Shown in pieces: positions 11,011 to 20,073 of a DNA stretch of 64,000 nucleotides. Position 1 is the first letter of the stretch; the number at the start of each line of letters is the position of its first letter. The stretch is from Mycobacterium sp. OAS707 (GTDB lineage Bacteria; Actinomycetota; Actinomycetes; Mycobacteriales; Mycobacteriaceae), in assembly GCF_014873705.1 (NCBI RefSeq), contig NZ_JADBDS010000001.1:124001-188000 (forward strand), in the 5' to 3' direction. Made by a program: the position numbers and the translations under genes. Under the pieces are notes generated by a model. The model was not told the DNA's origin. It made no database searches and saw only the letters and a program-made list of their open reading frames with translations.

Positions 11011-12948
11011 TCAACGATTACGGCGGAGCCAGCGGCTCAGTCGCCCGCCCGTTCCTTCTGCCGGCTCACCCTCATCGGCCGATTCGGGTTCGAGCTTCGC
11101 CTCCTCGAGGACGCCCGTCTTGGGCTCGTCCTCTGCGGCGGAATCGGCCTCATCATCTACCGCTTCGGCTTCCTCGGCGGCCTCTTGTTCGGTGGGTTCG
11201 GCCGAAGCCTCTTCTACCGCCGCTTCGGCGGCCTCGGTCTCCGGCTCGTCGGGTTCGGAGTCGTCCGACTCGACGGCGTCGGCTTGCTCCCCGGCCGCCT
11301 CGAACTCCGCAGCCGCCTCGATGTCTTCGTCGGGCGCATCCGCCACGGCCTCCGCGAGATCTTCTGCTTCGGCCGCCACCTCCGACAGCGGTTCCTCGGA
11401 TTCAGCCGTCACTTCGTCTGCGACGGCTTCCGCCTCATCGGCGGCCGCTACCTCGGCGTCGTGCACCTCCGGCGCGGCCTGCACCGCCTCGGCCACCTCA
11501 TCACCCTCGACCGCACCAAGGCCGGCCTCTGGCTCTTCGGTCGCAACCGGCTCTTCGGCCTCGTCGGCCGCTTCCAGCTCGACGTCGTGAACCTCCGGCG
11601 CAGCCTTCACCGCCTCGACCACCTCGTCACCCTCGACCGCGCCAAGGCCGGCCTCTGGCTGTTCGGTTTCCTCGGCTTCGGCGGCCACCTCATCCGCGAT
11701 CGCTTCGGCCTCGTCGGCCGCTTCCACCTCGGCGTCGTGAACCTCCGGCGCGGCGTCCACCGCCTCGGCCACCTCGTCACCCTCGACAGCGCCAAGGCCG
11801 GCTTCGGACCCTTCGGGTTCCTCTTCTCCTTCGACGGCGAACGCTTCGGCGTCTTCCACGCTCTCGGCGGGGACGCCCGCGACGTCAGCGCCGAGCGCTT
11901 CAGCATCGGTGGCATCCACGACGTCGCCCGCGGCCTTGGCGTCTTCCTCCTCGGCATCGCCAGCGGCCTTCGCGGCGGCCACCACCCCGGTCGTCGCGGC
12001 CACGGCGGTCAACTCTTTCGTGGCCAACGTCGCGAGGTCGTCCTCCACCTTCGGCTTACCGACAAGCGACGCAGGATCCTCGCGGCCTTTTGGCGCGACC
12101 ATGATGTACACCACCGCGCCGATGAACACGAACGTCGACGTGAACGAGTTCACCCGAATGCCGTCGACAGGCATGTAGGCGGCGTCGCTGCGCATCAACT
12201 CGATCCAGAACCGACCAATGCAGTAGCCCGCCACATACATCGCGAACAGCCGACCATGGCCGATCTTGAACCGGCGATCGAGGTAGATCAGCGCCGCGAA
12301 AACCAGGAGATTCCAGAGCAATTCGTACAAGAACGTCGGATGGACCACCTGCTGCAACTGACCCGTCGACACACCGTTCAACGTGTCCAGCGCACCGCTG
12401 GCATCGCGCCGCTCGTAGATCTCCAGGCCCCACGGCAGCGTCGTCGGCCTGCCGAACAACTCCTGGTTGAAGTAATTGCCAAGTCGCCCAATGGCCTGCG
12501 CCAGAATGATTCCCGGCGCGATCGCGTCAGCGAATGCCGGCAACGGAATGCCGCGGTGCCGACAACCGATCCACGCCCCGACGCCGCCCAGCGCCACTGC
12601 ACCCCAGATGCCTAGGCCGCCGTCCCAGATCCGGAAGGCTCCAGCGAGACCTGCCCCGTCTTCGCCGAAATAAGTTCGCCAGTCGGTGATGACGTGATAA
12701 AGCCGCCCACCGACCAGCCCGAAAGGCACCGCCCACAGCGCGATGTCGTAGACGACGGCGCCGTGATCCTCGTCGGACCAGGCTCCCTCGCGCGCACCCC
12801 CGCGTGCTTCCCACCGCCGTTGGCCGAGCACGAGCGCCACCACGATGCCGATGATGATGAACAGCGCATACGCCCGAATAGGTATCGGACCGAGATGCCA
12901 CACGCCCTGTGGCGGACTCGGAATGTAAGCCAGGTAAGTCGTCGTCAC
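11011..12948 (-). CDS. lgt: Prolipoprotein diacylglyceryl transferase with long acidic tail
   Basis: Transfers diacylglyceryl from phosphatidylglycerol to the lipobox Cys of prolipoproteins at the inner membrane. Residues 1-290 are a complete Lgt core with about seven transmembrane segments; the signature IGRLGNYFNQELFGRPT is at 153-169. Residues 291-645 are a charged, Glu/Ala/Asp-rich tail with three near-identical repeats and a short basic end (RLSRWLRRNR). M. tuberculosis Lgt is about 468 residues, so this tail is unusually long. The GTG start overlaps the trpA stop in GTGA, so lgt is translated with the trp genes. Tail function unknown. Confidence 0.95.
   Translation of the reverse strand: MTTTYLAYIPSPPQGVWHLGPIPIRAYALFIIIGIVVALVLGQRRWEARGGAREGAWSDEDHGAVVYDIALWAVPFGLVGGRLYHVITDWRTYFGEDGAGLAGAFRIWDGGLGIWGAVALGGVGAWIGCRHRGIPLPAFADAIAPGIILAQAIGRLGNYFNQELFGRPTTLPWGLEIYERRDASGALDTLNGVSTGQLQQVVHPTFLYELLWNLLVFAALIYLDRRFKIGHGRLFAMYVAGYCIGRFWIELMRSDAAYMPVDGIRVNSFTSTFVFIGAVVYIMVAPKGREDPASLVGKPKVEDDLATLATKELTAVAATTGVVAAAKAAGDAEEEDAKAAGDVVDATDAEALGADVAGVPAESVEDAEAFAVEGEEEPEGSEAGLGAVEGDEVAEAVDAAPEVHDAEVEAADEAEAIADEVAAEAEETEQPEAGLGAVEGDEVVEAVKAAPEVHDVELEAADEAEEPVATEEPEAGLGAVEGDEVAEAVQAAPEVHDAEVAAADEAEAVADEVTAESEEPLSEVAAEAEDLAEAVADAPDEDIEAAAEFEAAGEQADAVESDDSEPDEPETEAAEAAVEEASAEPTEQEAAEEAEAVDDEADSAAEDEPKTGVLEEAKLEPESADEGEPAEGTGGRLSRWLRRNR
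11431..11805 (-). repeat. Three tandem acidic repeats in the Lgt tail
   Basis: Three copies of a roughly 34-residue unit beginning EAGLGAVEGDEV and continuing through APEVHD to AADEAE lie at residues 382-415, 432-464 and 474-506 of Lgt. The spacing is 50 and then 42 residues. The copies are also highly similar as DNA (11704-11805, 11557-11655, 11431-11529), which suggests recent duplication. The spacers are Glu/Ala-rich and more variable. Confidence 0.85.
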
Positions 12949-13733
12949 GCAGTAATCCTCTGCCGCACACCGTCGGCGAGTTCCTCGGTCAACGACCGCA
13001 CCGCCGGGATACCGTCCTTCAACGCCGACACCAACGCCGACCCCACAATGACACCGTCCGCGTAGGCGCCGATCTCCGCCGCCTGTTCACGGGACCGCAC
13101 CCCCAAGCCGACGCCGACCGGAATGTCGGAAACCGCCTTCACCCGGCGCACCAGTTCGGGCGCCGCCACCGAAACCGCATCGCGTGCGCCGGTGACGCCC
13201 ATTGTCGAAGCGGCATAGACGAATCCGCGCGACGCGTTGGCCGTCTCCGCCAATCGCTGCGGTGTCGACGACGGCGCGACGAGAAAGATCCGATCCAGGT
13301 CGCGGGCTTCGGAAACCTCGATCCATTCCGAAGCCTCGTCGGGAATCAAGTCCGGTGTGATCATTCCGAGCCCGCCGGCAGAGGCCAGGTCTCGCGCGAA
13401 TGCATCTATGCCCCAACGCAACACCGGATTCCAGTAGGTCATGACCACAGCGCGACCGCCGGCCTTGCTGATCGCCTCCACCGCCGTCAGCGCGTCGCGC
13501 ACCCGCACCCCGCCCTGCAACGCGGCCTCGGTAGCCGCGGCGATCACGGGCCCGTCCATCCCCGGGTCGGAGTAGGCAATGCCGACTTCGATGATGTCGC
13601 AGCCAGATTCGACCATCGCCGTCATCGCCGAAATCGACGTCGGCACATCGGGAAAGCCGGTCGGCAGATATCCGATCAGCGCCGAGCGGCCCTCGTCACG
13701 ACATGCGGAAAACAACGAGGCAAGCCGGCTCAT
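12945..13733 (-). CDS. trpA: Tryptophan synthase alpha chain
   Basis: Cleaves indole-3-glycerol phosphate to indole, which is channelled to TrpB. 262 residues from MSRLASLF. The catalytic acids lie in [19 protein letters not shown] (Glu near residue 50, Asp near 61). I chose ATG 13733 because it overlaps the trpB stop in ATGA and gives normal family length; an upstream in-frame start at 13760 adds nine residues lying inside trpB. It is coupled to trpB upstream and to lgt downstream by 4-base overlaps. Confidence 0.95.
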   Translation of the reverse strand: MSRLASLFSACRDEGRSALIGYLPTGFPDVPTSISAMTAMVESGCDIIEVGIAYSDPGMDGPVIAAATEAALQGGVRVRDALTAVEAISKAGGRAVVMTYWNPVLRWGIDAFARDLASAGGLGMITPDLIPDEASEWIEVSEARDLDRIFLVAPSSTPQRLAETANASRGFVYAASTMGVTGARDAVSVAAPELVRRVKAVSDIPVGVGLGVRSREQAAEIGAYADGVIVGSALVSALKDGIPAVRSLTEELADGVRQRITA

Positions 13734-14989
13734 GACGCACCGTCCAGAAGCCCGAACCACTTGGCGGCGGTCTCGACATCCTTGTCACCGCGGCCCGACA
13801 GGTTCACCAGGATGATCGACCCGCGGCCCAGCTCGACGCCGAGTTTCAACGCACCCGCCACCGCGTGCGCGGACTCGATCGCCGGGATGATGCCCTCGGT
13901 TTTGCACAACACCGAGAACGCGTCCATCGCCTCGGTGTCGGTGATCGGCCGGTACTCGGCGCGGCCGGTGTCCTTCAGAAACGCATGCTCGGGCCCGACG
14001 CCCGGATAGTCCAAACCTGCTGAGATCGAATGCGATTCGATCGTCTGGCCGTCTTCGTCCTGCAGCAGATATGAGAATGAGCCCTGGAACGCCCCCGGTG
14101 AGCCGCCGGTGAACGTCGCGGCGTGGCGCCCGGTTTCGACACCGTCGCCCGCCGCCTCGTAGCCGATCAGCCGCACGCCGGGATCGTCGATGAACGCGTG
14201 GAAGATGCCGATCGCATTCGACCCGCCACCCACACATGCCGTCACCGCGTCGGGCAACCGCCCCGCCTGCTCGACGATCTGCACGCGCGCCTCCAACCCG
14301 ATGACGCGCTGGAAGTCACGCACCATGGTCGGGAACGGATGCGGGCCCGCCGCAGTGCCGAAGCAGTAGTAGGTGTCGTCCGCGTTGGTGACCCAGTCGC
14401 GGAACGCTTCGTTGATGGCGTCCTTCAACGTCTTCGAGCCTGCTTCGACGGAAACGACCGTCGCGCCCAGCAGTCGCATCCGCGCCACGTTCAGTGCCTG
14501 CCGCGCGGTGTCGATCGCGCCCATGTAGATCACGCACTCGAGACCCAACAGCGCACATGCCGTCGCGGTCGCCACTCCGTGCTGTCCGGCACCGGTTTCG
14601 GCGATCACCCGGGTCTTGCCCATCTGGCGCGCCAGCAGGGCCTGCCCCAGCACGTTGTTGATCTTGTGAGATCCGGTGTGGTTGAGGTCTTCTCGCTTCA
14701 GGAAGATCCGTGCGCCCCCAGCTTGATCGCTCAATCGGGACGCTTCGTACAGCGGCGACGGCCTGCCGCTGTAGTGGCGCTGCAGCCGGTCCAACTCGTC
14801 GAGGAAAACCTGGTCGCCGCGGGCCTTTTCATAGGCGGCGGTGACCTCCTCGATCACCGTCATCAACGCCTCGGGAACAAACCGCCCGCCGTAGACACCG
14901 AAATGCCCACGCGCATCGGGATCGTGCACTGTCGGTTCGGCTACCGCAGCGCTGGAACGCGGCAACTCGGGGCCGGCGAGGTCCGCCAC
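13730..14989 (-). CDS. trpB: Tryptophan synthase beta chain
   Basis: PLP enzyme condensing indole and serine to tryptophan. 419 residues. The PLP lysine is in [10 protein letters not shown] near residue 107, the glycine-rich [10 protein letters not shown] follows, and the phosphate-binding [10 protein letters not shown] lies near 255. The GTG start is three bases after the trpC stop. The N-terminal 20 residues are extra and poorly conserved, as in other mycobacterial TrpB proteins. Confidence 0.96.
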   Translation of the reverse strand: MADLAGPELPRSSAAVAEPTVHDPDARGHFGVYGGRFVPEALMTVIEEVTAAYEKARGDQVFLDELDRLQRHYSGRPSPLYEASRLSDQAGGARIFLKREDLNHTGSHKINNVLGQALLARQMGKTRVIAETGAGQHGVATATACALLGLECVIYMGAIDTARQALNVARMRLLGATVVSVEAGSKTLKDAINEAFRDWVTNADDTYYCFGTAAGPHPFPTMVRDFQRVIGLEARVQIVEQAGRLPDAVTACVGGGSNAIGIFHAFIDDPGVRLIGYEAAGDGVETGRHAATFTGGSPGAFQGSFSYLLQDEDGQTIESHSISAGLDYPGVGPEHAFLKDTGRAEYRPITDTEAMDAFSVLCKTEGIIPAIESAHAVAGALKLGVELGRGSIILVNLSGRGDKDVETAAKWFGLLDGAS

Positions 14990-14992
14990 GTG

Positions 14993-15811
14993 TCAGCGCG
15001 CGGGTTTGGGGCACGACGGATGCGTGCCTGCGGTGACCAGATCGGCAACGGCGCTGCGGGGGTCGCCACTGGTGACCAGCCCCTCGCCGACGAGCACCGC
15101 GTCGGCGCCGGCACCGGCGTAAGCGAGCAGATCAGCGGTGCCGCGTATTCCGGACTCCGCGATCCGAATGATGTTGCTCGGCAGCCCCGGCGCAATCCGG
15201 GCGAAGCAATCACGGTCGACTTCAAGCGTCTTGAGGTCGCGGGCGTTGACACCGATGACCTTCGCGCCCGCCTGCAGAGCGCGATCCGCCTCTTCCTCGG
15301 TGTGCACCTCGACAAGCGCCGTCATGCCCAGCGATTCGGTGCGGTCAAGCATCGGCTCCAGCACCGACTGCTCCAGCGCCGCGACGATCAGCAGCAGCAT
15401 GTCCGCGCCGTGCGCGCGCGCTTCGTGGATCTGATACGGCCTGACGATAAAGTCCTTGCGCAACACCGGGATTGACACCGCTGCGCGCACCGCGTCGAGA
15501 TCGTCGAGTGAGCCGTTGAACCGCCGCTGCTCGGTCAGGACGCTGATGACGCGCGCCCCGCCGTCCTCGTACGCGCTGGCGAGCTTGGCAGGATCGGAGA
15601 TCGTCGCCAGCTCCCCGCGGGACGGGCTCGCGCGCTTCACTTCCGCGATCACGCCGATGCCCGGTTCACGCAGTGCAGCCAGTACATCCAACGGCGGCGG
15701 CGCATCCTTGGCCATCTGCTTGATCTCGGTGAGAGATACGACGGCCTCACGGGCGGCTACGTCGGCGCGAACTCCCTCGATGATGGAGTCGAGCACAGTC
15801 GCCGAACTCAT
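14993..15811 (-). CDS. trpC: Indole-3-glycerol phosphate synthase
   Basis: Closes the indole ring from CdRP in tryptophan biosynthesis. 272 residues from [13 protein letters not shown], the same length as M. tuberculosis TrpC; the open frame continues upstream to 16414 but that part is only a shadow of the preceding gene. The (beta/alpha)8 barrel has [12 protein letters not shown] with the catalytic Lys near residue 60, VLRKDFIV near 120, and IAESGI near 220. No trpF domain is fused to it and no trpF lies nearby, so the PRAI step is expected to be done by PriA. Confidence 0.96.
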   Translation of the reverse strand: MSSATVLDSIIEGVRADVAAREAVVSLTEIKQMAKDAPPPLDVLAALREPGIGVIAEVKRASPSRGELATISDPAKLASAYEDGGARVISVLTEQRRFNGSLDDLDAVRAAVSIPVLRKDFIVRPYQIHEARAHGADMLLLIVAALEQSVLEPMLDRTESLGMTALVEVHTEEEADRALQAGAKVIGVNARDLKTLEVDRDCFARIAPGLPSNIIRIAESGIRGTADLLAYAGAGADAVLVGEGLVTSGDPRSAVADLVTAGTHPSCPKPAR

Positions 15812-15882
15812 ACCCGCCGTAGTCCTTCCATAGAGCGCGCTTGATCTTCCACGAAGGGTAGCCGCCACCACAGCACGATCGA

Positions 15883-16461
15883 TCACCGACCCTTGTTGTC
15901 CGGATCCGTCGGGTCTCGCCCCTCGTCGAGGGCGTCCCAGATGGCCCGCTCGGACGGCGCGGTGGCCTGCTCCTCCGCCTGCGCGCTGCGACGTTCGTAA
16001 CGCGCAGCCTCGGGCTTGGCCCTGGCCGCGGAACGCACCAGCAGCACCGCCGCCGACAGCGTCACCACCGCGGCCACCAACGTGACGATGGCGCCCCCGT
16101 AATGGCGCTGAGTGCTGACCAGATTTGTGATCGGCACGTCGGCGAGATGAGCGGCCCGTGGCGCGACGTCTCGGATCACCCACAGGCCGATGGCCAGGTA
16201 AGCCATCAGCGCGCTGGCCGCGGCGACGAGCACCGCGAACAACCGCAGCGGCCAGCCACGCACCGCCAGCGCAGCCACCGCGGCCGCCAGCAACAGCACC
16301 GCGAGCGGCACCAGCGCTGTCGACCACGCAGCCCCGGTCAGGGCCGTGGTTTTCGGCTGGCCGAGCCCATCGAATGACTGCACGTCGACCCACGCCATCC
16401 GCGACGCCACCCACAGCGCCCCGGCGGAAGACAGCAACAGCAGCTGAGCCAGCCGGATCAC
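15883..16461 (-). CDS. Trp-operon-associated conserved membrane protein
   Basis: 192 residues, matching by position and pattern the trp-region membrane protein family found between trpE and trpC in actinobacteria (Rv1610 position). Hydrophobic segments lie at about residues 3-20, 45-67, 72-95 and 122-145, so about four transmembrane helices, followed by a charged cytosolic tail. The GTG start overlaps the trpE stop in GTGA. The open frame extends upstream but that part is trpE read in another frame. Function unknown; a link to tryptophan transport or to the pathway is only inferred from conserved synteny. Confidence 0.82.
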   Translation of the reverse strand: MIRLAQLLLLSSAGALWVASRMAWVDVQSFDGLGQPKTTALTGAAWSTALVPLAVLLLAAAVAALAVRGWPLRLFAVLVAAASALMAYLAIGLWVIRDVAPRAAHLADVPITNLVSTQRHYGGAIVTLVAAVVTLSAAVLLVRSAARAKPEAARYERRSAQAEEQATAPSERAIWDALDEGRDPTDPDNKGR

Positions 16462-17984
16462 GGCTCGGTCAGCGTTTCGGCCGCGGCGATCGCGTTCAGC
16501 ACCGCCTTGGCCTTGTTCGCCGCCTCGGTGTACTCGTACGGGCCGTTGGAGTCGGCCACGACTCCCCCGCCTGCCTGCACGTACGCGGTGCCACCCCGCA
16601 TCAACGCCGTGCGGATCGCGATCGCGAAGTCGGCGTTTCCCGCGAAGTCCAGATAGCCGAGCACACCGCCGTACAGGCCGCGGCGGGTCTTCTCGACCTC
16701 TTCGATCAGTTCCATCGCGCGCACCTTCGGTGCGCCGGACAGCGTGCCCGCCGGGAAGCACGCCGTCACCGCGTCCAACGCCGTCTTGTCGGGCGCGAGC
16801 TCCCCGTGCACCGTCGACACGATGTGCATGACGTGGCTGTAGCGCTCGATGTGGCTGTAGTCCTCGACACGCACCGTGCCGGGCCGACATACCCGACCCA
16901 GATCGTTTCGCCCCAGATCGACGAGCATCAGGTGCTCGGCGCGTTCCTTGTCGTCGTGCAACAGCTCCTTCTCGAGCAGCGCGTCCTCTTCCTCGGTCGC
17001 ACCACGCCACCGCGTGCCTGCGATCGGATGCGTCGAGGCCCGACCGTCCTTCACCGTGACCAGCGCCTCGGGGCTGGAGCCGACGATCGAAAAGTCCAGT
17101 CCCCCTTCATCATTGGGGACGTTCAGCAGATACATGTAGGGGCTCGGGTTGCTTACCCGCAACATCCGGTAGACGTCGAGCGGATCCGCGTCGGTGTCCA
17201 TCTCGAATCGCTGCGACGGCACCACCTGGAACGCCTCGCCCGCCTCGATGTCGCCGACGAGCTTCTCGACGATGCGCGTGTAGTCCTCGACCGTGCGCTG
17301 CGAGCGGTGCAGCGGCTCGGGCCTGCTGAACGTCGCGACCGTCGAGGGCAGATGTTCGGACAGCGCGGCCGTCATCACGTCCAGGCGCTTCACCGCATCG
17401 TCGTACGCCCAGTCCACGCGCTCCTCGGTGCCGTTCCAATTCACCGCGTTCGCGATCAGCGTGATGGTGCCCTCGTGGTGATCGACGGCGGCGATGTCGG
17501 TAGCCAGCAGTAGCAGCATGTCCGGCAGCCCGAGGTCGTCGACGGCCAGCGACGGCAGCCGCTCCAACCGCCGGACCATGTCGTAGGCGAAGAACCCGAC
17601 CAGGCCGGACGACAGCGGCGGCAGGCCGGGCACCGGCTCGGTCTTCAGCAGCTCCAGCGTCGCGCGCAGGGCCTGCAGCGGGTCGCCGCCGCGCGGTGCG
17701 TCCTTCGGTGTCGTGCCCAGCCATACCGCCTCGCCGTCGCGCACCGTCAGGGCCGACGGCACGCCCGCGCCGATGAACGACCATCGCGACCATGAGCGAC
17801 CGTTTTCGGCCGACTCCAGCAAGAAGGTCCCCGGCCGGTTGGCGGCCAGCTTCCGGTACGCCGAGAGCGGGGTCTCGCTGTCGGCCAGCACCTTGCGCGT
17901 CACCGGCACCACGCGATGCTCGGCAGCCAGCGCCCTGAAGTCCTCGCGGGAGGTGGTGGTCGCGAGATTGGCGGCGGTTTGCAC
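16458..17984 (-). CDS. trpE: Anthranilate synthase component I
   Basis: Makes anthranilate from chorismate with amination by TrpG. 508 residues. The tryptophan feedback-site motif LLESAE is near residue 54, and the C-terminal chorismate-binding domain shows [37 protein letters not shown] and the final [19 protein letters not shown] start. It lies three bases after a dioxygenase-like gene on the same strand. I saw no Trp-codon-rich leader peptide directly upstream. Confidence 0.96.
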   Translation of the reverse strand: MQTAANLATTTSREDFRALAAEHRVVPVTRKVLADSETPLSAYRKLAANRPGTFLLESAENGRSWSRWSFIGAGVPSALTVRDGEAVWLGTTPKDAPRGGDPLQALRATLELLKTEPVPGLPPLSSGLVGFFAYDMVRRLERLPSLAVDDLGLPDMLLLLATDIAAVDHHEGTITLIANAVNWNGTEERVDWAYDDAVKRLDVMTAALSEHLPSTVATFSRPEPLHRSQRTVEDYTRIVEKLVGDIEAGEAFQVVPSQRFEMDTDADPLDVYRMLRVSNPSPYMYLLNVPNDEGGLDFSIVGSSPEALVTVKDGRASTHPIAGTRWRGATEEEDALLEKELLHDDKERAEHLMLVDLGRNDLGRVCRPGTVRVEDYSHIERYSHVMHIVSTVHGELAPDKTALDAVTACFPAGTLSGAPKVRAMELIEEVEKTRRGLYGGVLGYLDFAGNADFAIAIRTALMRGGTAYVQAGGGVVADSNGPYEYTEAANKAKAVLNAIAAAETLTEP

Positions 17985-17987
17985 GCG

Positions 17988-18707
17988 TCAATCCTCCCAG
18001 ACGCATCCCAACGCCGAAGACGACGCAGGCGTCAACGGGGTGGTCAGCATGACGGGCGCTTGAGCCATGAAGCGGGGCGTACGGCCGCGGTGCACGTCGG
18101 CGGCGTGAGCCGTGAACGGGTGCAGGACGTACATGTCGCCGGGCTCGCCCGTCGCGTAGGCCACGGGGCGCGTGGCGCTCGCCTCGTCGACGATGCGGCC
18201 CATCTCAGCCAGCGCGACAGGTTCGTCGGACAGCGCCAGGGCGACGTCGCGATGCGAACCGATGCGAATCCGAGTCGGTGCGTCGTCGGGGCCGACCTCG
18301 GACAGCAGTGTCAGCACCAGCACCGTGTGCGGTCGTCCCGTCACCGCCCACGACCCGTCTGGCTGCGGTGTGTTGGCGTCGATGTGCCAGCCCCGGTCAT
18401 CGTCTGACGGCGCTACCGGGAACCGCACGGGCACATTGCCCAGCGCACCGCGTGGCAACCAGCCGCCCGTCCCGCAGATGCGGTCCAGCGCCTCGGCCAA
18501 CGCAGGACTGCGCGCGAGCGCGCCGAACGGGCCGGCCCCCGTCTGGTCAGATGCCCACAACACAGGCGCCGACCATGTGTCGGCTTCATCGGGCGACAGA
18601 TTCAGCTGCTTCCACAGTTCGGCGCGCGCAGCGTCGGCGACCGCCCGCGGCGCGGCCGCTTCGAGCTTGACGTAGCCGTCGGATACGAACGCCTCGAGGT
18701 TGACCAT
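17988..18707 (-). CDS. Phytanoyl-CoA dioxygenase (PhyH)-like oxygenase
   Basis: Predicted Fe(II)/2-oxoglutarate oxygenase of 239 residues from MVNLEAFVSDGYVKLE. The metal triad is visible: His-x-Asp in GWHIDANTP near residue 118, and the distal His in LHPFTAHAADVHRG near 211, followed by the Arg expected to hold 2-oxoglutarate (GRTPRFM). Substrate unknown; PhyH relatives hydroxylate lipids, amino acids and small metabolites. It ends three bases before trpE and is divergent from bcp, so it is probably the first gene of the trp transcript. ATG 18707 gives a normal N-terminus; 18779 is an alternative that reaches close to bcp. Confidence 0.8.
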   Translation of the reverse strand: MVNLEAFVSDGYVKLEAAAPRAVADAARAELWKQLNLSPDEADTWSAPVLWASDQTGAGPFGALARSPALAEALDRICGTGGWLPRGALGNVPVRFPVAPSDDDRGWHIDANTPQPDGSWAVTGRPHTVLVLTLLSEVGPDDAPTRIRIGSHRDVALALSDEPVALAEMGRIVDEASATRPVAYATGEPGDMYVLHPFTAHAADVHRGRTPRFMAQAPVMLTTPLTPASSSALGCVWED

Positions 18708-18788
18708 CGCGACGAGGCTGGCACGACAACAAAGCACGGCGCCAATGGTTTTCGTCGCAGCGATATTTGCCCGGGCCACCGCTGGGCG

Positions 18789-18794
18789 TAGCGT
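18789..18794 (+). promoter_or_regulatory. Putative -10 element of bcp
   Basis: TAGCGT fits the mycobacterial TANNNT -10 pattern and ends eight bases before the bcp ATG, which would give a leaderless or nearly leaderless transcript. Confidence 0.4.
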
Positions 18795-18802
18795 GAACGG
18801 CC

Positions 18803-19273
18803 ATGACCATCAAGCAGGGTGACCAGGTAACCGATTTCGAACTGCCGGATCAGACAGGCACCGTACGAAGCCTCACCGAGTTGCTCGCCGACGGCCCGAT
18901 CGTGCTGTTCTTCTACCCCGCGGCGATGACGCCGGGTTGCACCAAGGAGGCCTGTCACTTCCGTGACCTGGCATCGGAGTTCGCAGCCGTCGGCGCCAGC
19001 CGCGTCGGGATCAGCGCCGATGCGGTCGAGAAGCAGGCGAAGTTCGCCGACAAGCAGAACTTCGACTATCCGCTGCTCTCGGACACCGAAGGCACCGTCG
19101 CCACCCAGTTCGGCGTCAAGCGCGGCCTGCTCGGCAAGTTCATGCCCGTCAAGCGGACCACCTTCGTGATCGACACCGACCGCACTGTGCTCGACGTGAT
19201 CGCCAGTGAGTTCGGCTTCGAGTCCCATGCCGACAAGGCGCTGGAGGTGTTGAGGCAGCGGCAATCGGCGTGA
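18803..19273 (+). CDS. bcp: Thiol peroxidase of the Bcp/PrxQ family
   Basis: Reduces peroxides with thioredoxin-type donors in the cytoplasm. 156 residues. The peroxidatic site is MTPGCTKEAC with Cys46 and a resolving Cys51 five residues later, the atypical 2-Cys arrangement of E. coli BCP. It corresponds to BcpB next to trpE in M. tuberculosis. The downstream RsbQ-like gene begins within its stop codon (TGATG), so the peroxidase is translated with the stress-signalling pair. Confidence 0.93.
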   Translation: MTIKQGDQVTDFELPDQTGTVRSLTELLADGPIVLFFYPAAMTPGCTKEACHFRDLASEFAAVGASRVGISADAVEKQAKFADKQNFDYPLLSDTEGTVATQFGVKRGLLGKFMPVKRTTFVIDTDRTVLDVIASEFGFESHADKALEVLRQRQSA

Positions 19274-20073
19274 TGGCAGCCCGCAGCCGCAACAACGTCA
19301 ACATCGTCGGGTCCGACGATGCGCCGACAATCGTGCTGGCCCACGGATTCGGCTGCGACCAACAGCTGTGGCGACTTGTCGTACCCGAACTTGTTCCCAA
19401 CTTCCGGGTTGTGCTCTTCGATCATGTCGGGTCAGGCGCCGCCGAGCCGGCCGCCTGGGACGCGGAGCGATACGGATCTCTTCAGCAATACGCTGACGAC
19501 ATTCTCGAGATCTTGTCCGAGCTCGACCTACGCGATGTGACGTTCGTCGGGCACTCCGTGGCAGCGATGATGGGAGTGCTTGCGGTGGCCGCAGATCCGA
19601 GTCGGTTCGCAAAGCTGGTGCTCTTGACCCCGTCGCCGTGTTACATCGATGACGGCGACTACCATGGCGGCTTCTCACGCAGTGACATCGACGAACTTCT
19701 TGAATCGCTGGAGAGCAATTACCTCGGTTGGTCCCGTGCCATGGCGCCGGTGATCATGGGCGCACCCGAACACCCCGAGCTCGCAGACGAACTCACCGAC
19801 AGTTTTTGCCGGACCGACCCCGAATGCGCCCGTGTGTTCGCGCACGCGACATTTCTCTCCGACAACCGGGGCGATCTGAGCCGCGTTACGGTGCCTGCGC
19901 TGGTGATCGAATGTGAACAGGATGCCATTGCCCCACGGGAAGTCGGGGCCTACGTGCACCGGCACATCGAAGGCAGCGAACTCGTCACGCTGAACACCAC
20001 AGGCCACTGTCCGCACCTAAGCGCCCCGGAAGTCACCGCCAGGGCCATAGTGGCCTTCGCCGGTGCCCCGTGA
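19273..20073 (+). CDS. rsbQ: RsbQ-like alpha/beta hydrolase, stress signalling
   Basis: 266-residue alpha/beta hydrolase resembling Bacillus RsbQ, which activates the RsbP phosphatase in the energy-stress branch of sigma-B control. Oxyanion segment LAHGFGCDQQLW is near residue 23; nucleophile elbow GHSVAAMMG has Ser95; acid Asp in CEQDAIAP near 217; His in TTGHCPHLSAP near 245. The GHCPHLS block and the Ser spacing match RsbQ. ATG 19273 overlaps the bcp stop; a GTG one codon earlier is possible. Its own stop overlaps the start of the PAS-phosphatase gene in GTGA. Role inferred from family plus pairing. Confidence 0.82.
   Translation: MAARSRNNVNIVGSDDAPTIVLAHGFGCDQQLWRLVVPELVPNFRVVLFDHVGSGAAEPAAWDAERYGSLQQYADDILEILSELDLRDVTFVGHSVAAMMGVLAVAADPSRFAKLVLLTPSPCYIDDGDYHGGFSRSDIDELLESLESNYLGWSRAMAPVIMGAPEHPELADELTDSFCRTDPECARVFAHATFLSDNRGDLSRVTVPALVIECEQDAIAPREVGAYVHRHIEGSELVTLNTTGHCPHLSAPEVTARAIVAFAGAP

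Noticed and set aside
15812..16414. N-terminal extension of trpC (473-codon frame)
   Set aside because: The extension is the membrane-protein gene read in another frame; MSSATVL at 15811 gives the normal length.
18708..18802. Trp attenuator or leader peptide upstream of the trp transcript
   Set aside because: No short frame with repeated UGG codons and no alternative hairpins could be seen in this gap.
19270..20073. Epoxide hydrolase or lactonase identity for the alpha/beta hydrolase
   Set aside because: The GHCPHLS block and coupling to a PAS-PP2C gene fit RsbQ better, though enzymatic activity cannot be excluded.
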